64,000 nucleotides of DNA from Mycobacterium sp. HUMS_12744610 (GTDB lineage: Bacteria > Actinomycetota > Actinomycetes > Mycobacteriales > Mycobacteriaceae): positions 1,798,001 to 1,862,000 of the forward strand of contig NZ_JBGEDP010000001.1 of assembly GCF_041206865.1 (NCBI RefSeq), read 5' to 3'. A model generated the notes under the pieces. That model was not told the origin of the DNA, ran no database searches, and saw only the letters and a list, made by a program, of their open reading frames with translations. Made by a program: the position numbers and the translations under genes. Shown piece after piece: positions 1 to 9,700 of the stretch; within the stretch, counting starts at the first letter, position 1; every line of letters begins with the position of its first letter.

Positions 1-1
1 G

Positions 2-868
2 AAGATGAAGAAGGCCGAGATCGCCCAGAAGGTCGAGGAAACAGCCAAAACCCTTGACCTGACGGAGTTTCTGGACCGCAAGCCCGCCCAACTGTCGGGG
101 GGTCAGCGGCAGCGGGTCGCGATGGGCCGGGCGATCGTGCGTCATCCCAAGGCCTTTTTGATGGACGAGCCGCTGTCCAACCTCGATGCCAAACTGCGGG
201 TGCAGATGCGCGGTGAGATCGCCCGGCTCCAGAAGAGGCTGGGCACCTCCACCGTCTACGTCACCCACGACCAGACCGAGGCCATGACCCTCGGTGACCG
301 GGTGGTGGTGATGCACGGCGGTGTCGCGCAGCAGATCGGTACGCCCGACGAGCTCTACGAGCGCCCCGCCAACCTTTTCGTCGCGGGTTTCATCGGCTCT
401 CCGGCGATGAATTTCTTCCCCGCGAAGCTGACGCCGTTCGGGCTGACGCTGCCCTTCGGCGAAGTGATGCTCGACTCGGAGGTCCAGCAGGCGATCGCTC
501 AGCATCCGAAGCCGGAGAACGTCATCGTCGGCGTGCGGCCCGAGCATCTCACCGACGCCGCCCTGATCGACGGCTACCAGCGCATCAGGGCGCTGACCTT
601 CGAGGTGAAGGTCGACCTGGTCGAGTCGCTGGGCGCCGACAAGTACGTGTACTTCACCGCGGCGGGCTGCGCGGTGCATTCCCTGCAACTCGACGAGTTG
701 GCCGAGGACGCAGATTGGCACGAGAACCAGTTCGTGGCAAGGGTTCCCGCAGAGTCCAAGGCTCGCATCGGGCAGTCGGTCGAGTTGGCATTCGACACCG
801 CCAAACTCGCCGTCTTCGACGCCGACTCCGGGGCCAACCTCACCGTCGCGCCCGCCGGTGGGCAGTGA
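2..868 (+). CDS. sugC: Trehalose ABC importer ATPase SugC (5' end outside window)
   Basis: This is the nucleotide-binding subunit of the LpqY-SugA-SugB-SugC importer, which recycles extracellular trehalose in mycobacteria. The window starts inside the ATPase domain, so Walker A is off the left edge. Visible are the ABC signature LSGGQRQR, Walker B and catalytic Glu in FLMDEPLSNLD, the H-loop VTHDQTEA, and a C-terminal MalK/UgpC-like regulatory (TOBE-type) region of about 150 residues beginning near FIGSPAMNFF. About 100 N-terminal residues are missing compared with the usual length near 390. The stop TGA lies inside the GTGA start of the next gene, so the two are probably co-translated. Gene order with corA and mdh matches M. 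tuberculosis Rv1238-Rv1240. The family call is secure; the trehalose specificity rests on synteny. Confidence 0.93.
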   Translation, partial: KMKKAEIAQKVEETAKTLDLTEFLDRKPAQLSGGQRQRVAMGRAIVRHPKAFLMDEPLSNLDAKLRVQMRGEIARLQKRLGTSTVYVTHDQTEAMTLGDRVVVMHGGVAQQIGTPDELYERPANLFVAGFIGSPAMNFFPAKLTPFGLTLPFGEVMLDSEVQQAIAQHPKPENVIVGVRPEHLTDAALIDGYQRIRALTFEVKVDLVESLGADKYVYFTAAGCAVHSLQLDELAEDADWHENQFVARVPAESKARIGQSVELAFDTAKLAVFDADSGANLTVAPAGGQ

Positions 869-1473
869 CAGAGATCCTGGACCGGGTGCGTGCGCACCTG
901 AGTGCCCACTTCGCGGGCTTATCCATGAGTGGGGAGCCCGCCGTGGCGCGCGTGACATTTCTGGGCGCCGAACCCGTGGAGGTGCTGCGATTTCGACGCG
1001 GGACCAGCGAATTGGTGCACTACGTGACGCTGGGTTGCTCGCGGCGACCGATGGGGGAGCCGGCCGAGGCCGTCACCGAGCAGGTGCGCGGCCCGCGCGC
1101 CGAAGTCGTGCTGTGCCTGCGCGATCCGGGTCCGGCCACCGGAATCGCCCGCAGCCTGGCGATTCTGGCGGCCACCCCGGCCGTCGAGGGGGTGGTGCTG
1201 GTGCCCGACGCGCTGATCGATCTGGGCGCGCCGCTGTGGGCGCGGAATTCGGTGAGCGCACCGTTCACCGCGGTCCTGTTGGGCCGCAGCGAGATCACGG
1301 ATCTCGAGCTGGACCCGCCGTGCGACCCGGTGGTCTTCCTGTCGGCGACCCCCATCACGGCCACGGAGGCCGCCTGGGTGCGCCTGAAGGGTGCAGAGGC
1401 CATGCGGCGGGCGTGGGACACCGACGATGTCGACGTGCTGGATCCGAATCGCCCCGCCGCGCAGCCGAAGTGA
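865..1473 (+). CDS. Suppressor-of-fused (SUFU) domain protein
   Basis: A 202-residue soluble protein. The GTG start at 865 overlaps the sugC stop (GTGA) and gives a protein with no unlikely N-terminal extension; longer readings run antisense-like through sugC. The pattern YVTLGCS near residue 50, a central hydrophobic core, and near the C-terminus FLSATPITATEAAW with an acidic-basic helix (KGAEAMRRAW) resemble the bacterial SUFU domain, a family of unknown role that sometimes acts as an immunity or peptide-binding module. It ends 11 bases before the stop of convergent corA. Coupling to sugC suggests joint expression with the trehalose importer, but no functional link is visible. I do not recall a counterpart at this place in M. 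tuberculosis, where corA directly follows sugC. Confidence 0.75.
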   Translation: MTEILDRVRAHLSAHFAGLSMSGEPAVARVTFLGAEPVEVLRFRRGTSELVHYVTLGCSRRPMGEPAEAVTEQVRGPRAEVVLCLRDPGPATGIARSLAILAATPAVEGVVLVPDALIDLGAPLWARNSVSAPFTAVLLGRSEITDLELDPPCDPVVFLSATPITATEAAWVRLKGAEAMRRAWDTDDVDVLDPNRPAAQPK

Positions 1474-1483
1474 GCCCGGCGCG

Positions 1484-2593
1484 CTAGAGCCAGCCCCGCT
1501 TGCGGAAGGCGCGGTACAACAAGAAGCACACGAGGAACATCCCGCTCAGCACCGCGGGGTAGCCCCACTCCGCGTGCAACTCGGGCATGTCGGCGAAGTT
1601 CATCCCGTAGATCCCGGCGACCATCGTGGGCACCGCGAGGATGCCCGCAATAGCCGAGATCTTGCGCATGTCGCTGTTCTGCTGCATGCCCACGCGGGCC
1701 AGCGCGGCCTGCACCAGCGAGTTGAGCATGTCGTCGTAGGCGCTGATCTGGTCCGCGGCCTCCGTCTGGTGGTCGGCGACGTCGCGCAGGTAGCGCCGCA
1801 CCTCCTTGGAGATCAGGTCCTTGTTTTCGTTCTGCATCCGCGAGAACGCGGTGGACAGCGGGCTCACGCACCGGCGCAGCTCGACGACCTCGCGCTTGAG
1901 CAGATAGATGGGCTCCACGTCGAGCGTGCGGCCCGGCGAGAACGCCACCTCCTCGATGGCGTCGATGTCGACCTCCATCAGGCGCGTCACGCCGAGGTAG
2001 TGATCCACCACGTAGTCGGCGATGGCGTGCATCACCGCGTAGGGCCCCAACCGCAGATGCTCTGGGTCGGCGTCCATCCGCTTGCGCACATCGGCCAGCC
2101 CGCTGTGCTCGCCGTGGCGCACCGTGACGACGAACCCCTTGCCGACGAAGATCATGATCTCGCCGGTTTCCACGATCTGCCGGGCCAGCACTACCGATTC
2201 GTGCTCGACGTAGTTCACCGTCTTCAGCACGAGGAACAGCGTCTCGTCGTAGCGCTCCAGCTTGGGCCGCTGGTGGGCGTGCACGGCGTCCTCGACCGCC
2301 AGCGGATGCAGCCCGAACACGTCGGCCACCTCCTGCATGTGCTCGACGTCGGGTTCGTGCAACCCGATCCAGACGAACGCCTCGTGGTCGACGAGCTCGA
2401 CCTCGCGCACCTTGTCCAGCGCGTCGGCGTAGCCGTATCTGCCGGGCAACCGGTGGCCGTCGACGTAGACGCCGCAGTCGACCAGGGGAGCGCCGCGGCC
2501 CGGTTCGGGGTGCACGTGATGCTGGTAGACGCGGGGCTGCGGCTTGGCGATCGGCCGCAAAGCTTCAGGTAATGCGTCGAATCCCTCGAACAC
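1484..2593 (-). CDS. corA: CorA-type magnesium/cobalt transporter
   Basis: A 369-residue membrane protein for Mg2+ (and Co2+/Ni2+) flux. The large N-terminal cytoplasmic alpha/beta domain is followed by the long stalk helix and two C-terminal membrane helices; the family signature YGMNF sits at the end of the first helix (minus-strand bases near 1600), followed by a short acidic loop and the second helix ending in RAFRKRGWL. The GTG at 2593 is preferred because GGAGG lies 5 bases upstream; an ATG two bases further upstream is in another frame. It is transcribed towards the sugC/SUFU pair and away from mdh, with a 166-bp intergenic space shared with mdh. Synteny corresponds to Rv1239c. Confidence 0.95.
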   Translation of the reverse strand: MFEGFDALPEALRPIAKPQPRVYQHHVHPEPGRGAPLVDCGVYVDGHRLPGRYGYADALDKVREVELVDHEAFVWIGLHEPDVEHMQEVADVFGLHPLAVEDAVHAHQRPKLERYDETLFLVLKTVNYVEHESVVLARQIVETGEIMIFVGKGFVVTVRHGEHSGLADVRKRMDADPEHLRLGPYAVMHAIADYVVDHYLGVTRLMEVDIDAIEEVAFSPGRTLDVEPIYLLKREVVELRRCVSPLSTAFSRMQNENKDLISKEVRRYLRDVADHQTEAADQISAYDDMLNSLVQAALARVGMQQNSDMRKISAIAGILAVPTMVAGIYGMNFADMPELHAEWGYPAVLSGMFLVCFLLYRAFRKRGWL

Positions 2594-2759
2594 ATTTACC
2601 TCCGATCGCAGCGCAGGTCTGACCGGCGGTGCTTCATGCTACGCGTGTTCCGGCTCTTCAGCGCGACATCCGGGTGCGGGGATTGGGCGCCGGGCGCGGT
2701 GCGATAGTTTCGACCTGAAACCTGAACCGCAAGACCTTCTCCTCAAGGAGTAAACCGAC

Positions 2760-3749
2760 GTGAGCGCAAGTCCTTTCAAGGTCGCCGTCACCGGCGCCGC
2801 CGGCCAGATCGGCTACAGCCTGTTGTTCCGCCTGGCCAGCGGTTCGCTGCTGGGTCCCGATCGCCCGATCGAGCTGCGCCTGCTCGAGATCGAGCCCGCA
2901 CTCAAGGCGCTCGAGGGCGTCGTGATGGAACTCGACGACTGCGCCTTCCCGCTACTGGCGGGCATCGAGACCGGTTCGGACGCCAACAAGATCTTCGACG
3001 GCGCGAACCTGGCGCTGCTGGTCGGCGCCCGCCCGCGCGGCCCGGGCATGGAGCGCAGCGACCTGCTCGAGGCCAACGGGGCGATCTTCACCGCGCAGGG
3101 CAAGGCCCTCAACTCGGTGGCGGCCGACGACATCCGCGTCCTGATCACCGGCAACCCGGCCAACACCAACGGCCTGATCGCGATGAGCAACGCCCCGGAC
3201 ATCCCGCGCGAGCGGTTCACCGCGCTGACCCGCCTCGACCACAACCGGGCGCTGACGCAGCTGGCCAAGAAGGCCGGCGTCGCGGTCACCGACATCAAGA
3301 AGATGACGATTTGGGGCAACCACTCGGCCACCCAGTACCCCGACCTGTTCCACGCCGAGATCAACGGCAAGAACGCGGCCCAGGTCGTGGGCGACCAGGC
3401 CTGGATCGAGAACGACTTCATCCCGACCGTCGCCAAGCGTGGCGCGGCCGTCATCGACGCCCGCGGCGCCTCCTCGGCGGCCTCGGCCGCGTCGGCCACC
3501 GTCGACGCGGCCCGCGACTGGCTGCTGGGCTCGCCGGAGGGTGACTGGGTTTCGATGTCGGTGCTCTCCGATGGTTCCTACGGCGTGCCGGAGGGCCTGA
3601 TGTCGTCGTTCCCGGTGACCACCAAGGACGGCAACTGGTCGATCGTCACCGGCCTCGAAATCGACGACTTCTCCCGTGCCCGCATCGACAAGACGACCGC
3701 GGAGCTGGCCGACGAGCGCAAGGCGGTCACGGAGCTGGGCCTGATCTGA
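2760..3749 (+). CDS. mdh: Malate dehydrogenase
   Basis: A 329-residue NAD-dependent malate dehydrogenase (malate to oxaloacetate, TCA cycle, cytosol). The N-terminal Rossmann motif [12 protein letters not shown] is at residues 11-22, the arginine-bearing mobile loop is [15 protein letters not shown], the substrate loop is ITGNPANTN, and the catalytic histidine is in [12 protein letters not shown] near residue 187. The start is GTG with an excellent AAGGAG ribosome-binding site at 2745-2750, 9 bases upstream. A possible -10 element (GATAGT) lies near 2703. The enzyme is of the long actinobacterial type close to cytosolic MDH. It is followed by a malic enzyme, so two malate-consuming enzymes sit side by side. 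Confidence 0.97.
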   Translation: MSASPFKVAVTGAAGQIGYSLLFRLASGSLLGPDRPIELRLLEIEPALKALEGVVMELDDCAFPLLAGIETGSDANKIFDGANLALLVGARPRGPGMERSDLLEANGAIFTAQGKALNSVAADDIRVLITGNPANTNGLIAMSNAPDIPRERFTALTRLDHNRALTQLAKKAGVAVTDIKKMTIWGNHSATQYPDLFHAEINGKNAAQVVGDQAWIENDFIPTVAKRGAAVIDARGASSAASAASATVDAARDWLLGSPEGDWVSMSVLSDGSYGVPEGLMSSFPVTTKDGNWSIVTGLEIDDFSRARIDKTTAELADERKAVTELGLI

Positions 3750-3766
3750 GGCCGGCCAGCGAGGCG

Positions 3767-3787
3767 CCGATTAGGTCTACTAATCGG
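3767..3787. promoter_or_regulatory. Perfect inverted repeat upstream of the malic enzyme
   Basis: CCGATTAG and CTAATCGG form 8-base perfect arms around a 5-base centre, 18 bases after the mdh stop and 20 bases before the malic-enzyme GTG. No T-run follows, so it is a poor intrinsic terminator. Its position just ahead of the likely -10 (TACCCT) suits an operator for a dimeric regulator. The symmetry is seen directly; the function is inference. Confidence 0.5.
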
Positions 3788-3807
3788 TAATTCAGTACCC
3801 TGGGCGC

Positions 3808-4989
3808 GTGCCGGAACACGAGCATTCCCCGATCGTCATCCACGACGAGGAGATCTTCGAGGCGCACGCGGGCGGAAAGCTTTCCGTGGCGCTGAACGCC
3901 CCGCTGGACACCCAGCGCGCCCTGTCGATCGCCTACACCCCAGGGGTGGCGCAGGTCAGCCGGGCGATCGCGACCGATCACACGCTGGCCGCGCGCTACA
4001 CGTGGGCGAACCGGCTGGTGGCGGTGGTCAGCGACGGCAGCGCGGTGCTGGGCCTGGGCGACATCGGGCCCGCGGCGTCGCTGCCGGTGATGGAGGGCAA
4101 GTGCGCCCTGTTCCGGGCGTACGGCGGGCTCAACGCCATCCCGGTGGTGCTGGACACCAAGGATCCCGACGAGATCGTCGAGACGCTGGTGCGGCTGCGC
4201 CCGACGTTCGGCGCGGTCAACCTCGAGGACATCTCCGCGCCGCGCTGCTTCGACATCGAGCGCCGCCTCGTCGAGGCCCTGGACTGCCCGGTCATGCACG
4301 ACGACCAGCACGGCACCGCGATCGTCGTGCTGGCCGCGCTGATGGGCGCGACCAAGCTGCTCGGCCGCGACATGTCCTCGCTGCGGGTCGCGGTCTCCGG
4401 GGCCGGAGCCGCGGGCGTCGCGTGCACCAACCTGCTCATGGCGATGGGCGTGTCGGACATCACCGTGCTGGACTCGCGCGGCATCCTGCACACCGGCCGT
4501 GACGACATGAACAGCGCCAAGGTCGGTCTGGCTCAGCGCACCAACCCGAGCGGTCTGACCGGCGGCATGGTCGAGGCCCTCGCCGGCGCGGACATGTTCC
4601 TCGGGGTGTCGGGCGGTCTCGTTCCCGAGGAGCTGATCGCCACGATGGCGCCCGACGGGATCGTGTTCGCGCTGTCCAACCCCGACCCCGAGATCCATCC
4701 CGAGGTCGCGGCCCGGCACGCGGCGGTGGTGGCCACCGGGCGCAGCGACTTCCCCAACCAGATCAACAACGTGCTGGCCTTCCCGGGAGTGTTCCGCGGC
4801 GCGCTGGACGCCAAGGCCGGCCGGATCACCGAGAAGATGATGGTCGCTGCCGCCGAGGCGATCTTCTCCGTGGTCAGCGACGACCTGGCCCCCGACCGGA
4901 TCGTCCCGAGTCCGCTGGACCTGCGCGTCGGGGAAGCTGTGGCCAAGGCGGTGGCCATCGCCGCGGACACCGCAGCCCGCACGGGGTGA
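3808..4989 (+). CDS. Short-form malic enzyme (malate to pyruvate + CO2)
   Basis: A 393-residue oxidative-decarboxylating malic enzyme of the small bacterial class (about 400 residues), lacking the phosphotransacetylase tail of MaeB and much shorter than M. tuberculosis Mez (about 550). Visible are the tyrosine motif AYTPGVAQVS, the metal/substrate motif GLGDIGPAASLPVMEGK with its lysine, HDDQHGTAIV, the nucleotide-binding GAGAAGVAC, and the asparagine motif FALSNPDPEI. It starts with GTG 59 bases after mdh. Its 3' end overlaps lpqZ by 4 bases. NAD versus NADP preference cannot be judged. In M. tuberculosis this interval holds vapBC33 and PE_PGRS23 instead, so the gene is a lineage-specific difference in pyruvate-malate node wiring. 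Confidence 0.92.
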   Translation: MPEHEHSPIVIHDEEIFEAHAGGKLSVALNAPLDTQRALSIAYTPGVAQVSRAIATDHTLAARYTWANRLVAVVSDGSAVLGLGDIGPAASLPVMEGKCALFRAYGGLNAIPVVLDTKDPDEIVETLVRLRPTFGAVNLEDISAPRCFDIERRLVEALDCPVMHDDQHGTAIVVLAALMGATKLLGRDMSSLRVAVSGAGAAGVACTNLLMAMGVSDITVLDSRGILHTGRDDMNSAKVGLAQRTNPSGLTGGMVEALAGADMFLGVSGGLVPEELIATMAPDGIVFALSNPDPEIHPEVAARHAAVVATGRSDFPNQINNVLAFPGVFRGALDAKAGRITEKMMVAAAEAIFSVVSDDLAPDRIVPSPLDLRVGEAVAKAVAIAADTAARTG

Positions 4990-5846
4990 GTGTCGGCAGG
5001 CTGGCGGCGCTGCTGCTCGCCGCCCTGCTGGTGGTCGCCGGCTGCGGCAGCGACGACCACCGCGCCACCCCGCTGGTCGTCGGATCCCGCCCCGACCCCG
5101 AGTCGACGCTGCTGGCCGCCCTCTACGTGGCGGCGCTGCGGTCCTACGGCTTCGCGGCGGACGCGCGCACCGGCGCCGACCCGATGGCACAGCTGGACTC
5201 CGGCGCGTTCCTCGTCGTCCCCGCCTTTACCGGCCGGACGCTGCACGCGTTGCAACCGGACGCTCCGGCGCTCTCCGACAAGCAGGTGTACCGGGCCATG
5301 GTCGCCGCCCTGCCCGAGGGCATCGCCGCCGGTGACTACACGACGGCCGCGGAGGACAAACCCGTCGTGCTGGTCACCGGGGCCACCGCCCGGGCGTGGG
5401 GCGGCAGTGACACCGGCGCCGAGCTCGCCGCTCTGCCCAAACATTGCGCCGGGCTCGTCCTCGGGGCGGTTTCCGGGCGCCGCACACCCCCGTCGGTCGG
5501 CTCCTGCAAGCTCCCCGCCGCGCGCGAATTCCCCGACGATGCAACGATGTTCGCCGCGCTGCGGGATGCGCGGCTGACGGCGGCGTGGGCCACCACCGCC
5601 GACCCAAGCATTCCCCCCGACCTGGTCGCGCTGGCCGACGGCAAGCCCGCGCTGATCCGCGCCGAGAACGTCGTGCCGCTGTACCGCCGTAACGCCTTGA
5701 GCGAACGCCAGTTGCTGGCGGTCAACGAAGTGGCCGGAGTGCTCGACACCGCGGCGCTGGCCGGGATGCGCCGCCAGGTCGCAGGCGGTGCCGATCCGCA
5801 GGCCGTGGCCGGGGGATGGCTGGCCGAACACCCGCTGGGCCGTTAG
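4986..5846 (+). CDS. lpqZ: Lipoprotein LpqZ, glycine-betaine-binding (OpuAC) type
   Basis: A 286-residue exported lipoprotein. The signal peptide VGRLAALLLAALLVVAGC ends in a good lipobox (VVAGC, cysteine at residue 20). The mature part looks like a periplasmic substrate-binding protein of the glycine betaine/choline (OpuAC-like) class: VVGSRPDPESTLLAALY at its start and the late segment ending DPQAVAGGWLAEHPL. No permease or ATPase gene is adjacent, so it is an orphan binding protein. The GTG start overlaps the malic-enzyme stop (GTGA), implying coupling. Its stop TAG shares the bases TTAG with the stop TAA of the convergent SDR. Matches Rv1244. Confidence 0.88.
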   Translation: MSVGRLAALLLAALLVVAGCGSDDHRATPLVVGSRPDPESTLLAALYVAALRSYGFAADARTGADPMAQLDSGAFLVVPAFTGRTLHALQPDAPALSDKQVYRAMVAALPEGIAAGDYTTAAEDKPVVLVTGATARAWGGSDTGAELAALPKHCAGLVLGAVSGRRTPPSVGSCKLPAAREFPDDATMFAALRDARLTAAWATTADPSIPPDLVALADGKPALIRAENVVPLYRRNALSERQLLAVNEVAGVLDTAALAGMRRQVAGGADPQAVAGGWLAEHPLGR

Positions 5847-6673
5847 CGCGTGGGGGGCAGCATCCGGCGCATCACCGGGCTGAACAGCTGCTGGTAGCCC
5901 GACCCGGTCAGCCGCACCAGGATGTCGAGCACCTTGGCGTCGCCGCCGACCAGCACCCGGGCCTTGTTCTTGCGCACCGCGTCCAGGATGATCTCGGCGG
6001 CCCGCTGCGGGCTGGTCCGCGCCATCTGCTTGTCGAACGTCCTGGCCAGTTCGTCACGGTCGAGCCCCTCGGCGGCGGTGGCATTGCGCGCGATCGCGGT
6101 CTTGATGCCGCCGGGATGAACCGTGGTCACGCCCACCGGGCGACCCGCCAGGATCATCTCCTGCCGCAGCGCCTCGGTGAAGCCGCGGACGGCGAACTTG
6201 GCGGAGTTGTAGGCGGCCTGCCCCGGCACCGAGAACAGCCCGAACACGCTCGAGATGTTGACGACGTGCCCGTCGCCGGAGGCGATCAGGTGCGGGAGGA
6301 ACGCCTTGGTCCCGTTGACGACGCCCCAGTAGTCGACGTCCATCACCCGTTCGATGTCCTTGAACTGGCTGACCTCGATGTCGCCGCTGAAGGCGATGCC
6401 GGCGTTGTTATAGATCTGGTTGACCTTGCCGAAGTGCTCGGCGACGGCGTCGGCGTAGGCCAGGAACGCCTCGCGCTCGGTGACGTCGAGCCGGTCGGAC
6501 TTGACCGCGGCCCCGAGCGCCTTGACCTGCTGCTCGGTTTCGGCCAGTCCGTCCACGTCGACGTCGCTGATCGCCAGCTTGGCGCCCGAGCGGGCCAACT
6601 CGATGGCCAGCGCCCGGCCGATACCCGAACCCGCGCCGGTGACCACGGCGACTTTTCCGGCGAACCCTTGCAT
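5843..6673 (-). CDS. Short-chain dehydrogenase/reductase
   Basis: A 276-residue classical SDR acting on an unknown alcohol/ketone substrate with NAD(P)H. The cofactor motif TGAGSGIG is near residue 12, an Asp (SDVD) follows beta-2, NNAG is near residue 90, the catalytic Ser is in ISSV, and YNSAK supplies Tyr and Lys. The ATG at 6673 is chosen because AAGAGGAG lies 5 bases upstream; a GTG two codons earlier overlaps that site. The C-terminal tail (KVLDILVRLTGSGYQQLFSP) is the lipid-type SDR extension common in mycobacteria. Convergent with lpqZ. Corresponds to Rv1245c. The relBE toxin-antitoxin pair expected next in M. tuberculosis is absent; kgd follows after an 89-bp gap. Confidence 0.93.
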   Translation of the reverse strand: MQGFAGKVAVVTGAGSGIGRALAIELARSGAKLAISDVDVDGLAETEQQVKALGAAVKSDRLDVTEREAFLAYADAVAEHFGKVNQIYNNAGIAFSGDIEVSQFKDIERVMDVDYWGVVNGTKAFLPHLIASGDGHVVNISSVFGLFSVPGQAAYNSAKFAVRGFTEALRQEMILAGRPVGVTTVHPGGIKTAIARNATAAEGLDRDELARTFDKQMARTSPQRAAEIILDAVRKNKARVLVGGDAKVLDILVRLTGSGYQQLFSPVMRRMLPPTR

Positions 6674-6762
6674 GTGCACTCCTCTTGGCCGGCCACGTCC
6701 GGGCCGAGCGTGTCGAGGCTAGACGGTACCCCGGGTAACGGGTGCGTGCGGGAGCGGCCGCC

Positions 6763-9700
6763 CTATCCGAACGCGGTGTCGATGATCTCCTGCTGCTCGA
6801 CCGCGTGTACCTTAGACGAGCCCGAGGACGGGGCCGACATCGCGCGGCGCGAGATGCGCTTGAGCCCGGTCAGCTTGTCGGGCAGCAACTCCGGCAGCTC
6901 CAGGCCGAAGCGCGGCCACGCGCCCTGGTTGGCCGGCTCCTCCTGAACCCAGAAGAACTCGCGGGCCTCCGGGTAGCGGTCCAGCGTCTCGCGCAGGCGG
7001 CGCATCGGCAGCGGGGCGAGCTGTTCGATGCGCACGATCGCCACGTCGTCGCGGTTGTCCTTGGCCTTGCGCGCCGCCAGTTCGTAGTACAGCTTGCCCG
7101 CGGTTAGCAGGATTCTGGTGACCTTGCCTCGGTCGCCGATGCCGTCCTCGTAGGTGGGTTCCTCGAGCACCGAGCGGAACTTGATCTCGGTGAAGTCCTT
7201 GACGTCGCTGACCGCGGCCTTGTTGCGCAGCATCGACTTGGGCGTGAACACGATCAGCGGGCGGCGGACACCGTCGAGGGCGTGGCGGCGCAGCAGGTGG
7301 AAGTAGTTGGACGGCGTCGAGGGCATCGCGATGGTCATCGAGCCCTCCGCCCACAGCTGCAGGAAGCGCTCGACCCGCCCCGACGTGTGGTCCGGGCCCT
7401 GCCCCTCGTGGCCGTGCGGCAGCAGCAGCACCACGTTGGACAACTGCCCCCACTTGGCCTCACCGGAGCTGATGAACTCGTCGATGATCGACTGCGCGCC
7501 GTTGACGAAGTCGCCGAACTGCGCCTCCCACAACACCAGGGCGTCGGGGTTGCCGACGGTGTAGCCGTACTCGAAGCCCACCGCCGCGTACTCCGAGAGC
7601 GGTGAGTCGTACACGAGGAACTTCCCGCCGGTGGGGGTGCCGTCGGGGTTGGTGGCCAGCAACTGCAGCGGGGTGAACTCCTCGCCGGTCTGGCGGTCGA
7701 AGATCACCGAATGCCGCTGCGAGAACGTGCCGCGGCGGGTGTCCTGCCCGGACAGCCGCACCAGCTTGCCGTCGGCCACCAGCGAACCCAGCGCCAGCAG
7801 CTCGCCGAAGGCCCAGTCGATCTTGCCCTCATACGCCATCTCCCGGCGCCTCTCCAGCACCGGCTGCACTCTCGGGTGCGGGGTGAACCCATCGGGCAGC
7901 GCCAGGAACGCGTCGCCGATGCGGGCCAGCAGGGCTTTGTCCACCCCGGTGGACAGCCCCGCGGGGATCATCTGGTCGGCCTCCACCGACTCGCTGGGTC
8001 GCGCGCCGTGCTTCTCCAGCTCCCGCACCTCGGTGAAGACCCGTTCCAGCTGGCCCTGGTAGTCGCGCAGCGCGTCCTCGGCCTCCTTCATCGAGATGTC
8101 GCCGCGGCCGATCAGCGCCTCGGTGTAGCTCTTGCGGACCCCGCGCTTGGTGTCGACGACGTCGTACATGGCCGGGTTGGTCATCGACGGGTCGTCACCC
8201 TCGTTGTGTCCGCGCCGGCGGTAGCACAGCATGTCGATGACGACGTCCTTGTTGAACTTCTGGCGGAAGTCCACGGCCAGCTTGGCCACCCACACGCAGG
8301 CCTCCGGGTCGTCGCCGTTGACGTGGAAGATCGGCGCCCCGATCATCTTGGCGACGTCGGTGCAGTACTCGCTGGAACGCGAGTACTCCGGCGCGGTGGT
8401 GAAGCCGATCTGGTTGTTGACGATGATGTGGACGGTGCCGCCGACGCGGTAGCCGGGCAGGTTGGCCATGTTCAGCACTTCGGCGACGATGCCCTGCCCG
8501 GCGAACGCGGCGTCGCCGTGCACCATCAGCGGCACCACCGAGAATCCGTCGCTGCCTTCTTCATCGTCGGCGAGCAGGTCCTGCTTGGCCCGGACCAGAC
8601 CCTCCAGCACCGGGTCCACGGCCTCCAGGTGCGACGGGTTGGCGGTCAGCGACACCTGAATGTCGTTGTCGCCGAACATCTGTAGGTACACGCCGGTGGC
8701 GCCGAGGTGATACTTGACGTCACCGGAGCCGTGCGTCATCGCCGGGTTGAGGTTGCCCTCGAACTCGGTGAAGATCTGTTTGTACGGTTTGCCGACGATG
8801 TTGGCCAGCACGTTGAGCCGGCCCCGGTGCGGCATCCCGATGACCACCTCATTCAGGCCGTGCTCGGCGCACTGGTCGATCGCCGCGTCCATCATCGGGA
8901 TCACGCTTTCGGCGCCTTCCAGCGAGAACCGTTTCTGCCCAACGTATTTGGTCTGCAGGAACGTCTCGAACGCCTCGGCGGCGTTCAGCTTGCTCAGGAT
9001 GTACTTCTGTTCGGCGACGGTCGGTTTGACGTGCTTGGTCTCGATCCGCTCTTGCAGCCACTCCTGTTGTTCGGGCTCGAGGATGTGGGTGTACTCCACG
9101 CCGACGTGGCGGCAGTAGGCGTCGCGCAGCAGGCCGAGCACGTCGCGCAGCTTCTTGTACTCCGACCCGGCGAATCCGTTGACCTTGAACACCCGGTCGA
9201 GGTCCCACAGCGTCAGGCCGTGGTTGAGGATCTCGAGGTCGGGGTGACTGCGGAACCGGCTGCTGTCCAACCGCAGCGGGTCGATGTCGGCCATCAGGTG
9301 GCCGCGGTTGCGGTAGGCCGCGATCAGCTCGATGACTCGCGCGGTCTTGTCGACGATGGAGTCCGGGTTGTCGGTGCTCCAGCGCACCGGCAGGTAGGGG
9401 ATGGAAAGTTCGCGGAAGATCTCGTCCCAGAAGCCGTCCGACAGGAGCATCTCGTGGATCGCGCGCAGGAAGTCGCCCGATTCGGCGCCCTGGATGATGC
9501 GGTGGTCGTAGGTCGAGGTCAGGGTGATCAGTTTGCCGATACCGAGCTCGGCGATGCGCTCGTCGCTGGCGCCCTGGAACTCGGCCGGGTACTCCATGGC
9601 GCCGACGCCGATGATGGCGCCCTGGCCGGCCATCAGCCGGGGCACCGAGTGCACCGTGCCGATCGTGCCGGGGTTGGTCAGCGAAATCGTCACGCCGGCA

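Noticed and set aside
3767-3787. Intrinsic terminator for mdh
   Set aside because: No T-run follows, and the arms are AT-balanced rather than a strong GC stem; operator is more likely.
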